DNA of 64,000 nt from contig OZ244830.1 in assembly GCA_965220425.1 (NCBI GenBank), positions 2,790,001-2,854,000 on the forward strand, given 5' to 3'. Below the pieces are notes generated by a model. The model had not been told where the DNA came from and made no database searches. It saw only the letters and a list, made by a program, of their open reading frames with translations. The DNA comes from Azophilus sp965220425 (lineage in GTDB: Bacteria > Pseudomonadota > Gammaproteobacteria > Pseudomonadales > Azotimanducaceae). Below, piece by piece: positions 27,869 through 38,800 of this stretch (the first letter of the stretch is position 1; each line of letters starts with the position of its first letter). The position numbers were made by a program, and so were the translations under genes.

Positions 27869-29323
27869 TTACCGCACCAAGTGAAACCGGCTCTGCCGCC
27901 GGAAGACCCAGTGCCGCGCTCCCTCGGTGTCGAGGTACGCCTCCTCTTCCTGGCGGCAACTGGCCGGTTTGCCGTCCCACTCCGGGATCGGCACGGTGGT
28001 CTGCAGTTCGATCGAATGCCAGGTCGAGGGCAGCAGCACCGCTTCGCCGCGCACCGGCACCCCGTCCTGGCCGTCCCAGCGGCCGATCAGTGGGCCCGCG
28101 CCATGTCCGTGATCTCCGATGGGGTGCGTATAGACGGTGCCGTCGATGCCCGCGTCACGCAACCGGGCAAGGGTATTGGCCAGGATCACGTTACCGGTCA
28201 ACCCGGGCTCCATGTGCTGAAGGAGCATGTCCTGCAGCCGATTGGAATTGGCGAGGCACAGGCGGAGGCCCTCCGGTACCTCGAGTTCCCCTTCGCGCAG
28301 TACGTAACCGAGGTGCTGGGTGTCGGTGTGCAGGTTGAGCGCAACAACGCCAAAGTCGGTCCAGAGCAGGTCGCCGCGTTCGATCGTTACCGCACCGTTC
28401 GCGGCTACATCGCCCGCCCGCTGCACGTCCACGTTGGGCTGGAACCAGGTCGTGTAGCCGAGGCCCTGCAGGCGCTCGAGCATCCACCACTCCACGTCCT
28501 CGACGGTCGTTTTCCCGGGTGTGATCACGGCATTGGAAAACGCCTCCGCAATCATCGCGTGCACGGTCTCCTGGATCTTCCGGTAACGGGGCATCATCTC
28601 CGGAATCCTGAGGGCGATGTAGTTCATCGCCAGGCGCGGCTCGCGCCTGACGCGTCGCAGCAGCTCCGGGCCCAGCGCCGCCTCCAGGGCTTCGCGCTCA
28701 CCCGCGTGCAGCCCATCGGAGAATGCCCACTCGGTGTCGATGTTGAGGACGATGTTCTCGGGGTTGCGCTCCGCGATCAGTTCGCGAAGGAGTTGCCACT
28801 GCTCGTTGCCGACCAGTTCCGCCGTGGGCCGGGTGGGGGCGGGGCGAGTCGATCGATAGGCCTGAAAGAGCTCGCCCTGGCTGGTTCCCCCCAATGCCAG
28901 TCGTTCGACGCTACCGTCCTCCTGGCGAGTGAAGACATAGATTGAGCGCCGCCGCGCGGCGTAGGTGGTGGGCGAAACGATCGAAAAGAACACGGGGTCT
29001 TCCGCGTACTCGCGCATCGACAGAATCCACATGCGCACCCCGTACTCCGCCATGAGCCGGGGCAGTACGCGTTCGAGGCGCAGTTTCAGCCAATCCTGCC
29101 GCTCCGCTGCCTGCTCCCGCAGGGTCGGCAGCGGATGGATACGTGCCGGGACCTCCGCGGGGACGTAGACGGGCTCGTCGGCAACCAGGTCGCCGGTTGC
29201 GGCGGTAGCTATCGCCAGCATCAGGAACGCAGCCCCCTGGCAGCAACGCCGGGCCCGGCAACCCGGGCGCCGGCCGGGGTCGATTGCTCGACGAAACGAG
29301 AGCTGCGGAAGGTACGTGGCCAT
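27869..29323 (-). CDS. M24-family metallopeptidase (Xaa-Pro aminopeptidase-like), copy 2
   Basis: 484 residues, about 95 percent identical by eye to the copy at 14,392-15,846, including all metal ligands (two Asp in TDFGVVALNLHTDTQHL, His in HPIGDHGHG, two Glu near the C-terminus). The ATG at 29,323 is used; a GTG at 29,353 is possible. Its 5' part belongs to the direct repeat that flanks the BREX operon. Both full copies appear intact, so either could be functional. It is probably exported. Confidence 0.85.
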   Translation of the reverse strand: MATYLPQLSFRRAIDPGRRPGCRARRCCQGAAFLMLAIATAATGDLVADEPVYVPAEVPARIHPLPTLREQAAERQDWLKLRLERVLPRLMAEYGVRMWILSMREYAEDPVFFSIVSPTTYAARRRSIYVFTRQEDGSVERLALGGTSQGELFQAYRSTRPAPTRPTAELVGNEQWQLLRELIAERNPENIVLNIDTEWAFSDGLHAGEREALEAALGPELLRRVRREPRLAMNYIALRIPEMMPRYRKIQETVHAMIAEAFSNAVITPGKTTVEDVEWWMLERLQGLGYTTWFQPNVDVQRAGDVAANGAVTIERGDLLWTDFGVVALNLHTDTQHLGYVLREGELEVPEGLRLCLANSNRLQDMLLQHMEPGLTGNVILANTLARLRDAGIDGTVYTHPIGDHGHGAGPLIGRWDGQDGVPVRGEAVLLPSTWHSIELQTTVPIPEWDGKPASCRQEEEAYLDTEGARHWVFRRQSRFHLVR

Positions 29324-29741
29324 GCCGAACCAATGGTATCCGAACACCAGCACGATGCGTCAACGAAGCGGGCAGGCCCTTTTCTGACTGTGCCGAAAGT
29401 TTGCCACAGACGCCGGTCGAGAACTGCGATGCTAGCCTGACCGCGGTGGCAGTGGGCGGATAGGAAGAACAAATGCGCTTTTCCGGTGAATCGGCATGTA
29501 TCGAGCCTCAGCCCATCGAATTGACGAGGTTCCGGGGAGCTGCGAAGGGCTGATGGGCGTGTGTTTTCTTCGCGACAAGAGCAATCGAGGCGAGTTTATG
29601 TTTGGATTCCAGGGACCGAGACGCAGATTGGCGTCAGGCGTTCCTCGAGAGCTGGGAGAACCTGTTCTGTTGTGGTGGAGACCGTCAGCGTGCCGTTTGA
29701 GCCGTTCCCGAAGCGGCCGGCGAAGCGGCTGATCGACGAGG

Positions 29742-30074
29742 TCAGGCGGCGTGCTTGTCGATGAAGTTCTTCAGGTCGGCCATGGACTCCTCGTAACACT
29801 GAACCAGGAAAAAATGGCTGGCCTGTTCGTAGACCCGGAGTTTGCAGTTCGGGACCCGCTCTGCGATCGCTCTCGAGGCGTCGGCCGCACAGAGCACGTC
29901 CTGCCCGCCCGCCATCACGAGGGTCGGGCATTTCACCTGGTGCAGGCGGTCCAGCGCGTCGTGGGTGAGGCAGGCGTGGGTGGCATTCGAGTAGCCGTGG
30001 ACGGGCCCGGAAGCGTTCGTCAGCGTCTCCTCGAAAGCGTCGAGCTGTTCCCGGTGCTCGTTGAAATAGGGCGG
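29742..30074 (-). pseudogene. Alpha/beta hydrolase, C-terminal fragment (copy 2)
   Basis: Matches the last 110 residues of the complete hydrolase at 61,115-61,915, including the acid in GGQDVLC and the histidine in QASHFFLV. The nucleophile half is replaced by the IS91 fragment joined at about 30,075. Confidence 0.8.
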
Positions 30075-30455
30075 CACGATTCCCTCGACTTCGAGCCCGC
30101 CGAAGCGCTCGACCAACTGATCGGCGCGTCCATCCACTATCGTATCGCCATCGGACCCAACGCCGGCAAGAAGGCGTTGACCCTGCGCACCGTCCCGGCT
30201 CGGCTGGAGCCGTTCGCGTCAACCCTGCTCGCCAGGCAACCGGGTTTTTCCCTGCACGCCGCAACCCGCTGCGAGGCCAACCAACGTGACAAGCTCGAAA
30301 AGCTCTGCCGTTACATCACCCGACCCGCCATCGCCAACGAAGGGCACTCGATGAACGAACGCGGGCAAGTCATCGTTCGCTTCAAGCAGCCCTTCCGCGA
30401 CGGCACGACGCAGGTCGTGCTCGATCCACTCGAACCGCCTGAGGCCCTCTTGTGA
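30075..30455 (+). pseudogene. IS91-family (Y2) transposase fragment
   Basis: About 126 codons: LDFEPAEALDQLIGASIHYR, IAIGPNAGKKALTL, FSLHAATRCEANQRDKLEKL and PFRDGTTQVVLDPLE. It starts inside the hydrolase join and ends at TGA before the shared end segment. Confidence 0.75.
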
Positions 30456-30611
30456 GCGCAACCCTGGAAAACCGGTGCGCGCGGCGTTCCAGCTCTTCGC
30501 AACCATCGAAATCCCAGTCCGCGCCTGTTCGCACAGGCTCCAATCGAGCCCCTCGACATCCAATCGTACTTGCCTCCAAGAACGTTTCGGATGGTTATTC
30601 TTCCTATGCAC

Positions 30612-31067
30612 ATAACGAAAGGGATTGTTCATCACCGCAGGCTACGAGAGCTCGCTTTCCGGCTCAAGTAAATTTTCTCTGATAATGCCCTCCGCAGGAT
30701 TGGTTCGCAGCGGAAATGTAGCACGATTGAATTCGTCAGCCACGGCGCCCTGCTCGGCCAAAACGCCTGGGTTGTCTAAACTATGCTGGCTCTCCCATAC
30801 TGCGCCCGTAAATCATGTAGGCAGGAATCAGGCCGGATGACGACATTCGGGATCCATTCGACTCCAGGACAGAGGTATTCGTTGTGGCAGAATCCGCGGG
30901 TTCATGGATGCGGCTATGTTCGATTCCGTTTCGCGCCGGCGGGACGGCCCTGTCTATGAGATACAGCGAGATGTGGCATCTGGGATGGGCGCAAGGGGAG
31001 ACGGCCTCCCGCACAGCCAAGGGCGTTGGTATGGGCATGAGCTTACGCCGGGATAGCGTCCGGCACC
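30612..31067. other. Unique leader region upstream of BREX
   Basis: No supported gene. Open frames on both strands look random. Type 1 BREX loci often have a WYL-domain regulator (BrxR) here, and none is visible. The operon promoter must lie in this stretch, but no convincing -35/-10 pair was picked out. Confidence 0.5.
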
Positions 31068-31652
31068 ATGCGTTATAGCACAACGATTACGGCAGGCTCT
31101 CTCAAGGTAGCGGAGAGCCGCATCATCGCCGGCCTGCTGCTTAAAGGCACGGACGATTGGTCGGCCGAGATCCTGGTACAGAATGTACTACAGACCCGAC
31201 GCCCGGAAACCGCGAAACGGTTGTCGCGGCTGCTTCGCGCCCGCCTTAAGCTGATGCGGCCTGAGCTGTGGGAGATGGTAAGGGATGGCTCAACGCCCGT
31301 TGCGACCCACGCCTGCCTTGCTGCCGCCGTGAAACACAGCGCGCTGCTGGGGGATTTCCTGGATATCGTCGTACGGGAGCAGTACCGGCTCTTCAGCCCT
31401 GCCCTTTCCAAACTGCTTTGGCAGCGTTACATCGACGATTGCCAGAACCGCGACCCGGCCATGTCCGCATGGAGTGATTCGACGATTGCTCGCCTGCGCT
31501 CGTCGGTCTTCCAGACCCTCACCCAAGCAGGCTATATAGAAAACACGTCAACCTGGAAGCTTCAACCGATCTATCTTGCCCGCGAAGTGCTGAACTACCT
31601 GCGCGAGCGAGACGAAAAGTACGTGCTGCGCTGTCTCCAGATCGGACCATGA
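31068..31652 (+). CDS. brxA: BREX protein BrxA (DUF1819)
   Basis: 194 residues, the normal size for BrxA. The start MRYSTTITAGSLKVAESRII and the segment LLGDFLDIVVREQY are typical of DUF1819. BrxA is a small helical protein required for type 1 BREX; structural work on homologues describes a DNA-binding fold, and its exact role is unsettled. It is the first gene of a six-gene operon. Its stop overlaps the brxB start by four bases (ATGA). The ribosome site is weak. Confidence 0.93.
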   Translation: MRYSTTITAGSLKVAESRIIAGLLLKGTDDWSAEILVQNVLQTRRPETAKRLSRLLRARLKLMRPELWEMVRDGSTPVATHACLAAAVKHSALLGDFLDIVVREQYRLFSPALSKLLWQRYIDDCQNRDPAMSAWSDSTIARLRSSVFQTLTQAGYIENTSTWKLQPIYLAREVLNYLRERDEKYVLRCLQIGP

Positions 31653-32257
31653 GCGACGCACTAACCTACCGCCTCAACCAGATCCTGCCAAAGCTCACGT
31701 CGGACGATTTCCTGAGCGCTCGAGGCATTGGCAACGAGATCGCCTTCTACATCTTCGACTACCCGCCGGAGGATGAACGGCGCGTGCGGGGGTACATCGA
31801 GTTTCTCCTGACTCAGTTGCCGAAAAGAAAGCCTGGCTTGCGGGTGATGCACATCAATCTGTTTGACTTCCTCATCGACTACTTGCGGGAGAGGAAGGCC
31901 CTGGAGAAGTCAATTCGGCTTCAGCGCGAGGAGGGCAACGACGCCCTGCTGAAAGCGCTCAAAGGGATATTGCATGAAGAGAAAGTTGCGCGGCGTTTCG
32001 CCAAGGTCGCCAGTCCCGACGACCAAGATCTGGTGATGATATCGGGGGTCGGTAGCGCCTACCCGTTGCTGCGCTCTCACACCTTGCTCGGGAATCTGCA
32101 TGCTCACGTAAGCCAGACGCCCTTGGTCATGTTCTACCCCGGCCGCTATGACATGCAGACCCTGCGCCTGTTCGGCAAGAACGGCTTGGTCGGTGGCTCG
32201 GCCGATGACCGTAAGAAGAAGACAAACTACTATCGCGCCTTCCGGTTGATCGACTGA
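31649..32257 (+). CDS. brxB: BREX protein BrxB (DUF1788)
   Basis: 202 residues. It shows the DUF1788 pattern: a helical N-terminus, EIAFYIFDYPPEDE, MHINLFDFLIDYL, then MISGVGSAYPLLRSHTLL and VMFYPGRYDMQTLRLFG near the C-terminus. In type 1 BREX, BrxB is an essential component that associates with other Brx/Pgl proteins; no enzymatic activity is established. It is translationally coupled to brxA, and brxC follows after 13 bp. Confidence 0.93.
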   Translation: MSDALTYRLNQILPKLTSDDFLSARGIGNEIAFYIFDYPPEDERRVRGYIEFLLTQLPKRKPGLRVMHINLFDFLIDYLRERKALEKSIRLQREEGNDALLKALKGILHEEKVARRFAKVASPDDQDLVMISGVGSAYPLLRSHTLLGNLHAHVSQTPLVMFYPGRYDMQTLRLFGKNGLVGGSADDRKKKTNYYRAFRLID

Positions 32258-32270
32258 AGCGAGAATATTG

Positions 32271-35200
32271 ATGCGTATTAAGGACCTATTCGATAAGGAT
32301 ATCTTCCGGCCCATCAACGGCGTGGTGAAAGCCGACCAGTTGGACGAATCTTCGGTATGGCAAGAGTTGGAGGAGTTTGTCGTCACGAAGGAACTGGACC
32401 AGCACCTGCGCCGGTTCTTCACGCACTATTGCGAGGCGATGGACCGGACCGGCGATGCGGATGTTGCAGGCAAGATCGGCGTGTGGATTTCCGGGTTCTT
32501 CGGATCGGGCAAGTCCCATTTCATCAAGGTGCTGTCGTACCTGCTCGGTAACAAGGACCATACCCATGACGGACAGACCAAGCGGGCCGTCGAGTTCTTC
32601 GGCACAAAGATCACGGATGCGATGCTGCTCGGCGATATCAAGCGGGCGGTTGCATCCGGCACGGATGTCGTTCTGTTCAATATCGACAACAAGGCGGACA
32701 GCCGGGCCGGGCGCGATGCCATCCTGGCGGTGTTCCTCAAAGTCCTGAACGAGTTGCAGGGCTACAGCGGCGACCATCCCCACATCGCTCACATGGAGCG
32801 CTATCTGGAGGGCAGGGGCAAGCGCGACGCTTTCGAGACCGCTTATCACGAGTTGACTGGCACGCAGTGGACCGACGAGCGCGACGCCTATCAATTCAAC
32901 CGCGACGAGGTTGTCAAGGCGCTGGCCCGAACCCTTGGCCAGAGCGAACCATCCTGCGAAAAGTGGATCGACGGTGCCGAGGATAATTTTGCGCTGACCG
33001 TCGAGAACTTTTGCAATTGGGTCAAGGACTACCTGGATGGCCAGGGACCCGACCGCCGTATCGTCTTTTTGGTTGACGAGGTCGGGCAGTTCATCGGCAC
33101 CGATACGCATTTGATGCTCAATCTGCAAACCATCACCGAAGAACTCGGCGTCGTTTGCAAGGGGCGAGCGTGGGTTGTCGTCACGTCGCAAGAAGACATC
33201 GATGCGTTGCTTGGCGAGATTCCAGGTAGTCGTGCTAACGACTTCTCCAAAATCCAGGGCCGGTTTCGAACTCGCCTCTCGCTATCCAGCGCCAACGTGG
33301 ATGAGGTCATTCAGCAGCGCCTGCTCGCCAAGCGCGACGATGTGCGGACCCGCTTGACGGAGGAGTACGACAGGCAAGGCGACATTCTGAAGAATCAACT
33401 GTCCTTCAAGGATATCGGCACGACCTTTCCGCAGTTCACCGGGGCGGATGATTTCGTGCGGAATTACCCCTTCGCGCCCTACCAGTTCAGGTTGCTGCAG
33501 AAAATTTTCGAGTCGATCCGCAAAGCCGGTGCTACCGGGCTGCATCTGGCCCGTGGGGAACGCTCGCTGCTCGACGCCTTCCAGCATGCGGGCCAAGCTG
33601 TGGCCAACATGGGTATTGGCGTACTGGTCCCGCTGTACCGTTTTTATCCATCAATCGAGAGCTTCCTCGATACCGGTGTCAAGAAGACTATCGACCAAGC
33701 GAGCGACAACCCTAGCCTTGAGGACTTCGACATCCGCGTCCTCGAAGTGCTCTTCCTCATCCGCTATGTCGACGAGGTCAAGGGAAACATCGACAACCTG
33801 GCGACGCTCTGCCTCGACGAGATCGATGCCGATAAGTTGGTTTTGCGCCAAACCATCGAAGCGAGCCTACAGCGTCTGGAGCGCGAGACGCTTATCAGCC
33901 GCAGCGGCGACGTTTACTTCTTCCTCACCAGCGAAGAGCGCGACATCAATCGGGAAATCAAGAACGTAGACGTTGGTAGTGCCGAGGAAGCGAAGCTTCT
34001 CGGTGAACTGGTGTTCGACGATTTGCTCAAAGGGCAGCGCAAACATCGCTATACGGCCAACAACATGGATTTCAGCTTCAATCGTCTATGCGACCTTTAC
34101 CCGATGGGGAATCGCGTCGACGGCGCCTTGTCGGTTTCGATCATCACTCCCCTGGCCGATGACTACGACGACTATCAGGATGGCAAGTGCGTGCTGGAAA
34201 GCGGCCAGGACGGGGGGCAAGTGCTCATTCGGGTGAGTGATGAGGAAACTCTCGGTCGCGATCTGCGGACGTGGCTGCGTACCGACAAGTATCTCCGCAC
34301 CAAGGGGGATGGAACGCTGCCACCGACGACCCAGCGGATCCATCGTGACTTGGCTGACGAGAATCGCACTCGCCGGGAGCATCTGGCCCATCGGCTCACC
34401 GATATGCTGGCTGATGCCAGCTACTTCGTTGCCGGTCAGCGGCTGGAGGTGACCGGCACGACGCCACGATCGGCGCTCGACGAGGCGATGCAATATCTCA
34501 TCGAGAACACATTTACCAAGATGGGCTATCTGAAGACGCTTAGCGACGAACCAACGAAGGAAATCCAAGCAGTGTTGCGCAGCGATGCAATTGCACAGCA
34601 CAGCCTCGGCATGGACCTGGCAGAGGGCAATCCACAGGCCCTTGGAGATCTCCGTGATTACATCGAGCTATGCGCGCAGAAAAGCCGACAAATCGTGCTG
34701 TTTCACATGGTCACCGAGCGCTATGCCAATCGCCCCTATGGCTGGCCCGAATGGGAGGTGGTACTTCTGTTGACCAGGTTGTGCATGACCGGTGAAGTCC
34801 AATTCGTCTCGGACGGTGCGGCAATTCCGAAAGACAAGCTATACGAGGCGCTCAAGACACGGAACAGATGGCGGGGTATTACGGTGGTGCAGCGGGCCAC
34901 AGCAAACCCTGAAGACGTGAAACGGGCGCGGGAACTCGGCCACCAGGTTTTCGCGGAAATGGGGCCGAGCGGCGAAGACGCGATATATGAGTTTCTGAAG
35001 GGGAGGTTGGAAGGTTGGCGGGATAAACTGAACGGGTACCGCGCCCTTGCCGATACCCCTGCCTATCCCGGCGGCAAGGATATAAAGCAAGGGCTCAGCC
35101 TCGTAAATGCCCTACTGGCTTCAGGTGCGAGTAAACAGTTTTTGGCGCGGTTTAACGAGCGCGAAGAGGATCTGCGTGAACTGTCCGACAGCTTCCATGA

Positions 35201-35843
35201 CCTCAAACAGTTTTATGAGCACCAACGCTCCATTTGGGACAAGCTTAGAACAGCGTCCACTCGGTTCGCATTGAACCGGATGGAACTGGAGCGGGATGAT
35301 GCCGCTGGTTCGGCCCTGCGGCGGATAAGCGAGATTCTTGCGGCGTCGCACCCCTACAATCTCGTGAAGGAAGCAGATGGGCTCATTCGCACGGTGGGCG
35401 ATGTGAATGAGGCCCTGCTCTCCAAGCGCCAAGTCAAGGCGGTTGCCTCGATAGCTGCGCATACAAAGGTTGTCAGCACGGAAATTGCGGTAGCGGGGGG
35501 CGATGATGCCTTGAATTCAGCGCTTGTTGCGCCACTGGAGGATTTAACCAATCGAGTGGCGACCTACGAGAGCATCGCTCATATCGATCAGGCCGAGGCC
35601 GAAGCTATTCGCTTGCGCGATGAGGCCCTGGACAAAGCCGAGCAAGCACTTGCGAAAAAGGCAAACGATGTAATGGCTGTAGAGAATAAATCAAGGCTCA
35701 AGCCCCGGCGAGTGGTCTCTCCGATCAATCTCGTCAAGGCGACCTATCTTGAGACGCAAGCAGATGTGGATGCATTCCTTGAGGACCTCCGAACGGAACT
35801 GGCGGACGCGATTTCCAAAAACGAACGCATTGAAATCCGTTAG
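32271..35843 (+). CDS. brxC: BREX protein BrxC, P-loop ATPase
   Basis: 1190 residues. The ATG at 32,271 is preferred over a TTG directly before it. The protein starts MRIKDLFDKDIFRPINGVVK, the usual BrxC opening. Walker A, GFFGSGKS, lies at residues 75-82 (Lys81) and Walker B, IVFLVDEVGQ, at 265-273 (Asp269, Glu270). The C-terminal half is helical. BrxC belongs to the DUF6079/PglY-type ATPases and is required for phage exclusion, probably as a DNA-associated motor or switch. The length is typical and the frame is intact. Confidence 0.93.
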   Translation: MRIKDLFDKDIFRPINGVVKADQLDESSVWQELEEFVVTKELDQHLRRFFTHYCEAMDRTGDADVAGKIGVWISGFFGSGKSHFIKVLSYLLGNKDHTHDGQTKRAVEFFGTKITDAMLLGDIKRAVASGTDVVLFNIDNKADSRAGRDAILAVFLKVLNELQGYSGDHPHIAHMERYLEGRGKRDAFETAYHELTGTQWTDERDAYQFNRDEVVKALARTLGQSEPSCEKWIDGAEDNFALTVENFCNWVKDYLDGQGPDRRIVFLVDEVGQFIGTDTHLMLNLQTITEELGVVCKGRAWVVVTSQEDIDALLGEIPGSRANDFSKIQGRFRTRLSLSSANVDEVIQQRLLAKRDDVRTRLTEEYDRQGDILKNQLSFKDIGTTFPQFTGADDFVRNYPFAPYQFRLLQKIFESIRKAGATGLHLARGERSLLDAFQHAGQAVANMGIGVLVPLYRFYPSIESFLDTGVKKTIDQASDNPSLEDFDIRVLEVLFLIRYVDEVKGNIDNLATLCLDEIDADKLVLRQTIEASLQRLERETLISRSGDVYFFLTSEERDINREIKNVDVGSAEEAKLLGELVFDDLLKGQRKHRYTANNMDFSFNRLCDLYPMGNRVDGALSVSIITPLADDYDDYQDGKCVLESGQDGGQVLIRVSDEETLGRDLRTWLRTDKYLRTKGDGTLPPTTQRIHRDLADENRTRREHLAHRLTDMLADASYFVAGQRLEVTGTTPRSALDEAMQYLIENTFTKMGYLKTLSDEPTKEIQAVLRSDAIAQHSLGMDLAEGNPQALGDLRDYIELCAQKSRQIVLFHMVTERYANRPYGWPEWEVVLLLTRLCMTGEVQFVSDGAAIPKDKLYEALKTRNRWRGITVVQRATANPEDVKRARELGHQVFAEMGPSGEDAIYEFLKGRLEGWRDKLNGYRALADTPAYPGGKDIKQGLSLVNALLASGASKQFLARFNEREEDLRELSDSFHDLKQFYEHQRSIWDKLRTASTRFALNRMELERDDAAGSALRRISEILAASHPYNLVKEADGLIRTVGDVNEALLSKRQVKAVASIAAHTKVVSTEIAVAGGDDALNSALVAPLEDLTNRVATYESIAHIDQAEAEAIRLRDEALDKAEQALAKKANDVMAVENKSRLKPRRVVSPINLVKATYLETQADVDAFLEDLRTELADAISKNERIEIR

Positions 35844-35860
35844 CGCGGCGCCCGGCACTG

Positions 35861-38800
35861 ATGAATCAAGGCAATCTCAAAACGTATGCCCAGCAGGCTC
35901 GGCGGGACTTCATCGCGGCCGTTTCTGACCGGGCGGCGTACTATGGATTGACGGCTAGTGGCAGCGAGCCGATTGGTCGGCAGGGTGATGTCGTTCTGAT
36001 CGGGGAGAGACCGTTCCCTCGAGAAGTGGCTGAGAAGCGTCGCCGTCTAGAGTCATGGATCAGAGTAGAGGGCTTCGAGCAGACCATGGAGGCGATGGCC
36101 TATACGTGGTTTAACCGCTTCGCAGCCATACGTTACATGGAACTACATGACTACTTGGAACACGGTTACCGTGTCTTGAGCCATCCCGAAGATCGGGAAC
36201 AACCGGAAATCCTCGACCATGCTGCCGAAGTCCATCTGCCGGGCCTAGACCGGGAGAAAGCCGTGGAGTTGAAGCTCGACGGCGCTCTGGACGAAGAGCT
36301 TTACCGCCTGATACTGGCTGCCCAGTGCAATGCACTGCACGACACCATGCCGTTTCTCTTTGAGCGCATTGGCGACGAGACTGAATTACTTCTTCCGATC
36401 AACCTATTGCACACCGACTCACTCATTCGGCGGCTGGTCGAGGGGGTTGATGAGAGCGCCTGGGACGAGATCGAGATTGTCGGCTGGCTGTACCAGTTCT
36501 ATATCTCGGAAAAGAAAGACCAGGTAATTGGCAAGGTCGTGAAGTCCGAGGACATTCCGGCGGCTACCCAACTGTTCACGCCCAATTGGATCGTGAAATA
36601 CATGGTGCAAAATTCCCTGGGGGCGCAATGGCTTGCCACCTATCCGGACTCGACTCTCTTGGGACAGATGGACTATTACATCCAGCCCGCCGAGCAGACC
36701 GCAGAGGTCTCGGCGCACCTTGCCGCCATCGCGCCCAGTACGCTCGACCCCGAGGCGCTGACCTTGATCGATCCTGCCTGCGGTTCCGGACACATCCTGG
36801 TTGAGGCGTACAGCCTAATTAAGGCCATTTACCTGGAACGCGGATACCGGCAGCGGGATGTGCCGAAACTCATTCTGGAAAAAAACCTCTTTGGCCTGGA
36901 CATCGACGCGCGGGCGGCACAACTGGCGGGGTTTGCCGTGATGATGAAGGGGCGTGCCGATGACAGGCGGCTCTTTGAGCGGGCCGTGAAGCTTAACGTG
37001 ATGGCCTTTGTAAACAGCACGGGGCTTGATGCTGAGCGGCTGGCTCAGAGTATAAAGCTTGCTGACTACGGCCTTCGGTCGGATCACCTAACGGAACTGA
37101 AGCGGTTATTTAAGCATGCAACAACCTTCGGCTCGCTGATCCGAGTGCCGGCGAGTTTGGTATCGAAGTTATCCGCGCTCAAACGGCTGAGCAAAGCCAC
37201 GAGCCACGACTTGTTTGTGTCGAATACACTCAGCCACTTGGGGTCGCTGGTGCGGCAAGCCGAGCTACTAGTGGCGCAATACGACGCAGTGGCGGCAAAT
37301 CCACCGTATATGGGTGGCAGGGGGATGAACGCTTTGGTGAAGAAGTTCGCCAAGGACCACTTCCCTGACTCCAAGAGTGATCTGTTCGCCTGCTTCGTCG
37401 AGCGTGGCTACACGTTAGCGAAGGAATTTGGCTACAACGCCATGGTGACGATGGAAAGCTGGATGTTCCTATCCAGCTACGAGAAGTTTAGGAACACAGT
37501 GCTCCGTCACCACACGCTACGTAATCTGGCCCACTTTCCATACGACGGGAAGCAGCCAACTGCTATGGGAATCAATTTCGGGGTCGCGGTGGTAAGCGCT
37601 CAGAACGCTCATGTGGGCAGCTATCAGGGCCACTATTGCTGCTCTCGACACTATGAACTAGCTGATGACGGAGTTCCGGTTACGTTCCCTACGCCTAATG
37701 AGCGCCTGAACATTGTTGCGACTGACGAATTCAAGAAAATTCCCGGCAGCCCGATCGCTTATTGGGTGAGTGATCGATTGCGGGAGGTCTTCGCCAGAGG
37801 GACGCTGCTAGGGAAGCTTGTGGATGCAAAACAGGGTCTTGCGACAGCCAATAATGATCTTTTCTTGCGGCGTTGGTATGAGGTTGACCACGGGAAATGC
37901 AATTTCGATGCCGAAAACAGAGACGCTGCTGCCCAATCGGGTAAGAAATGGTTTCCATACAACAAGGGAGGCGAGTTTAGAAGGTGGTTCGGGAATCACG
38001 AGTTTTTGGTGGACTGGGAGCGTGACGGGCATGCAATTCGTGCTTACGGTACCGAAGGTGGAGGTCGACCACGTTCGCGCGCCCAGAATACGGATTACTA
38101 CTTCCAGCCTTCGCTCACATGGTCTGACGTTACCTCCGGTCCCCCCTCGTTTCGTGTGATTGATTGCGGCAACATCCACGACGTAAAAGGTATGTCCGCG
38201 TTCACCTTCCATGGTGCGGGGCGCCTTCTGTTGACGGGCTATTGCAATACATCGATAGTCCTAGCCATCGCGAGGGCGACGAATCCGACACTGAGCTTCC
38301 AGATCGGAAACTTTACCAATATCCCGTTCATTGAGGGCATTCCGGAAAACCTAAGCAATGATGTAAAAAGGAATGTAAGACGATTGGTATACACGGCAGG
38401 CGTTGACTGGGATGCTTACGAACGTTCATGGAGCTTCCAATGTTTCCCCCTCCTGACGGCATCATCCGAACCCGCGTCGTCCCTTGAATCCAGTTACACA
38501 TCCTGGATCGCCCAAAACAGAAAGAACATCGCCCAGATGCAGTGTCTTGAAGAGGAGAACAACCGCCTCTTTATTGATGCTTACGGATTGGCCGACGAAC
38601 TCACGCCCGACATCCCCATCGAGCAGACCACCCTTACGGTCAACCCTGCCTATCGCTACGCCGGCAATCTCACTGAAGAGGAACAGTGGACCCGCATCCG
38701 CGTGGACACGATGGCCGAACTGGTTTCGTATGCCATTGGCTGCATGATGGGCCGTTACAGCCTGGATGCATCGGGTCTTATCTACGCCCACAGCGGGAAC

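Larger units (their letters stand above)
28919..30611. repeat. Left direct repeat bracketing the BREX block (about 1.69 kb)
   Basis: It holds the 5' end of the M24 peptidase, repeat R, the C-terminal half of an alpha/beta hydrolase (minus strand), a Y2 transposase fragment (plus strand) and the end motif at 30,593-30,609. It matches 44,437-46,129 in the same orientation at a constant offset of 15,518 bases, so no net insertion or deletion separates the copies. Only scattered substitutions are seen. Confidence 0.85.

Noticed and set aside
27809..28945. 378-codon plus-strand frame opposite M24 copy 2
   Set aside because: Same antisense shadow as opposite copy 1, so its conservation only reflects the duplicated M24 gene.
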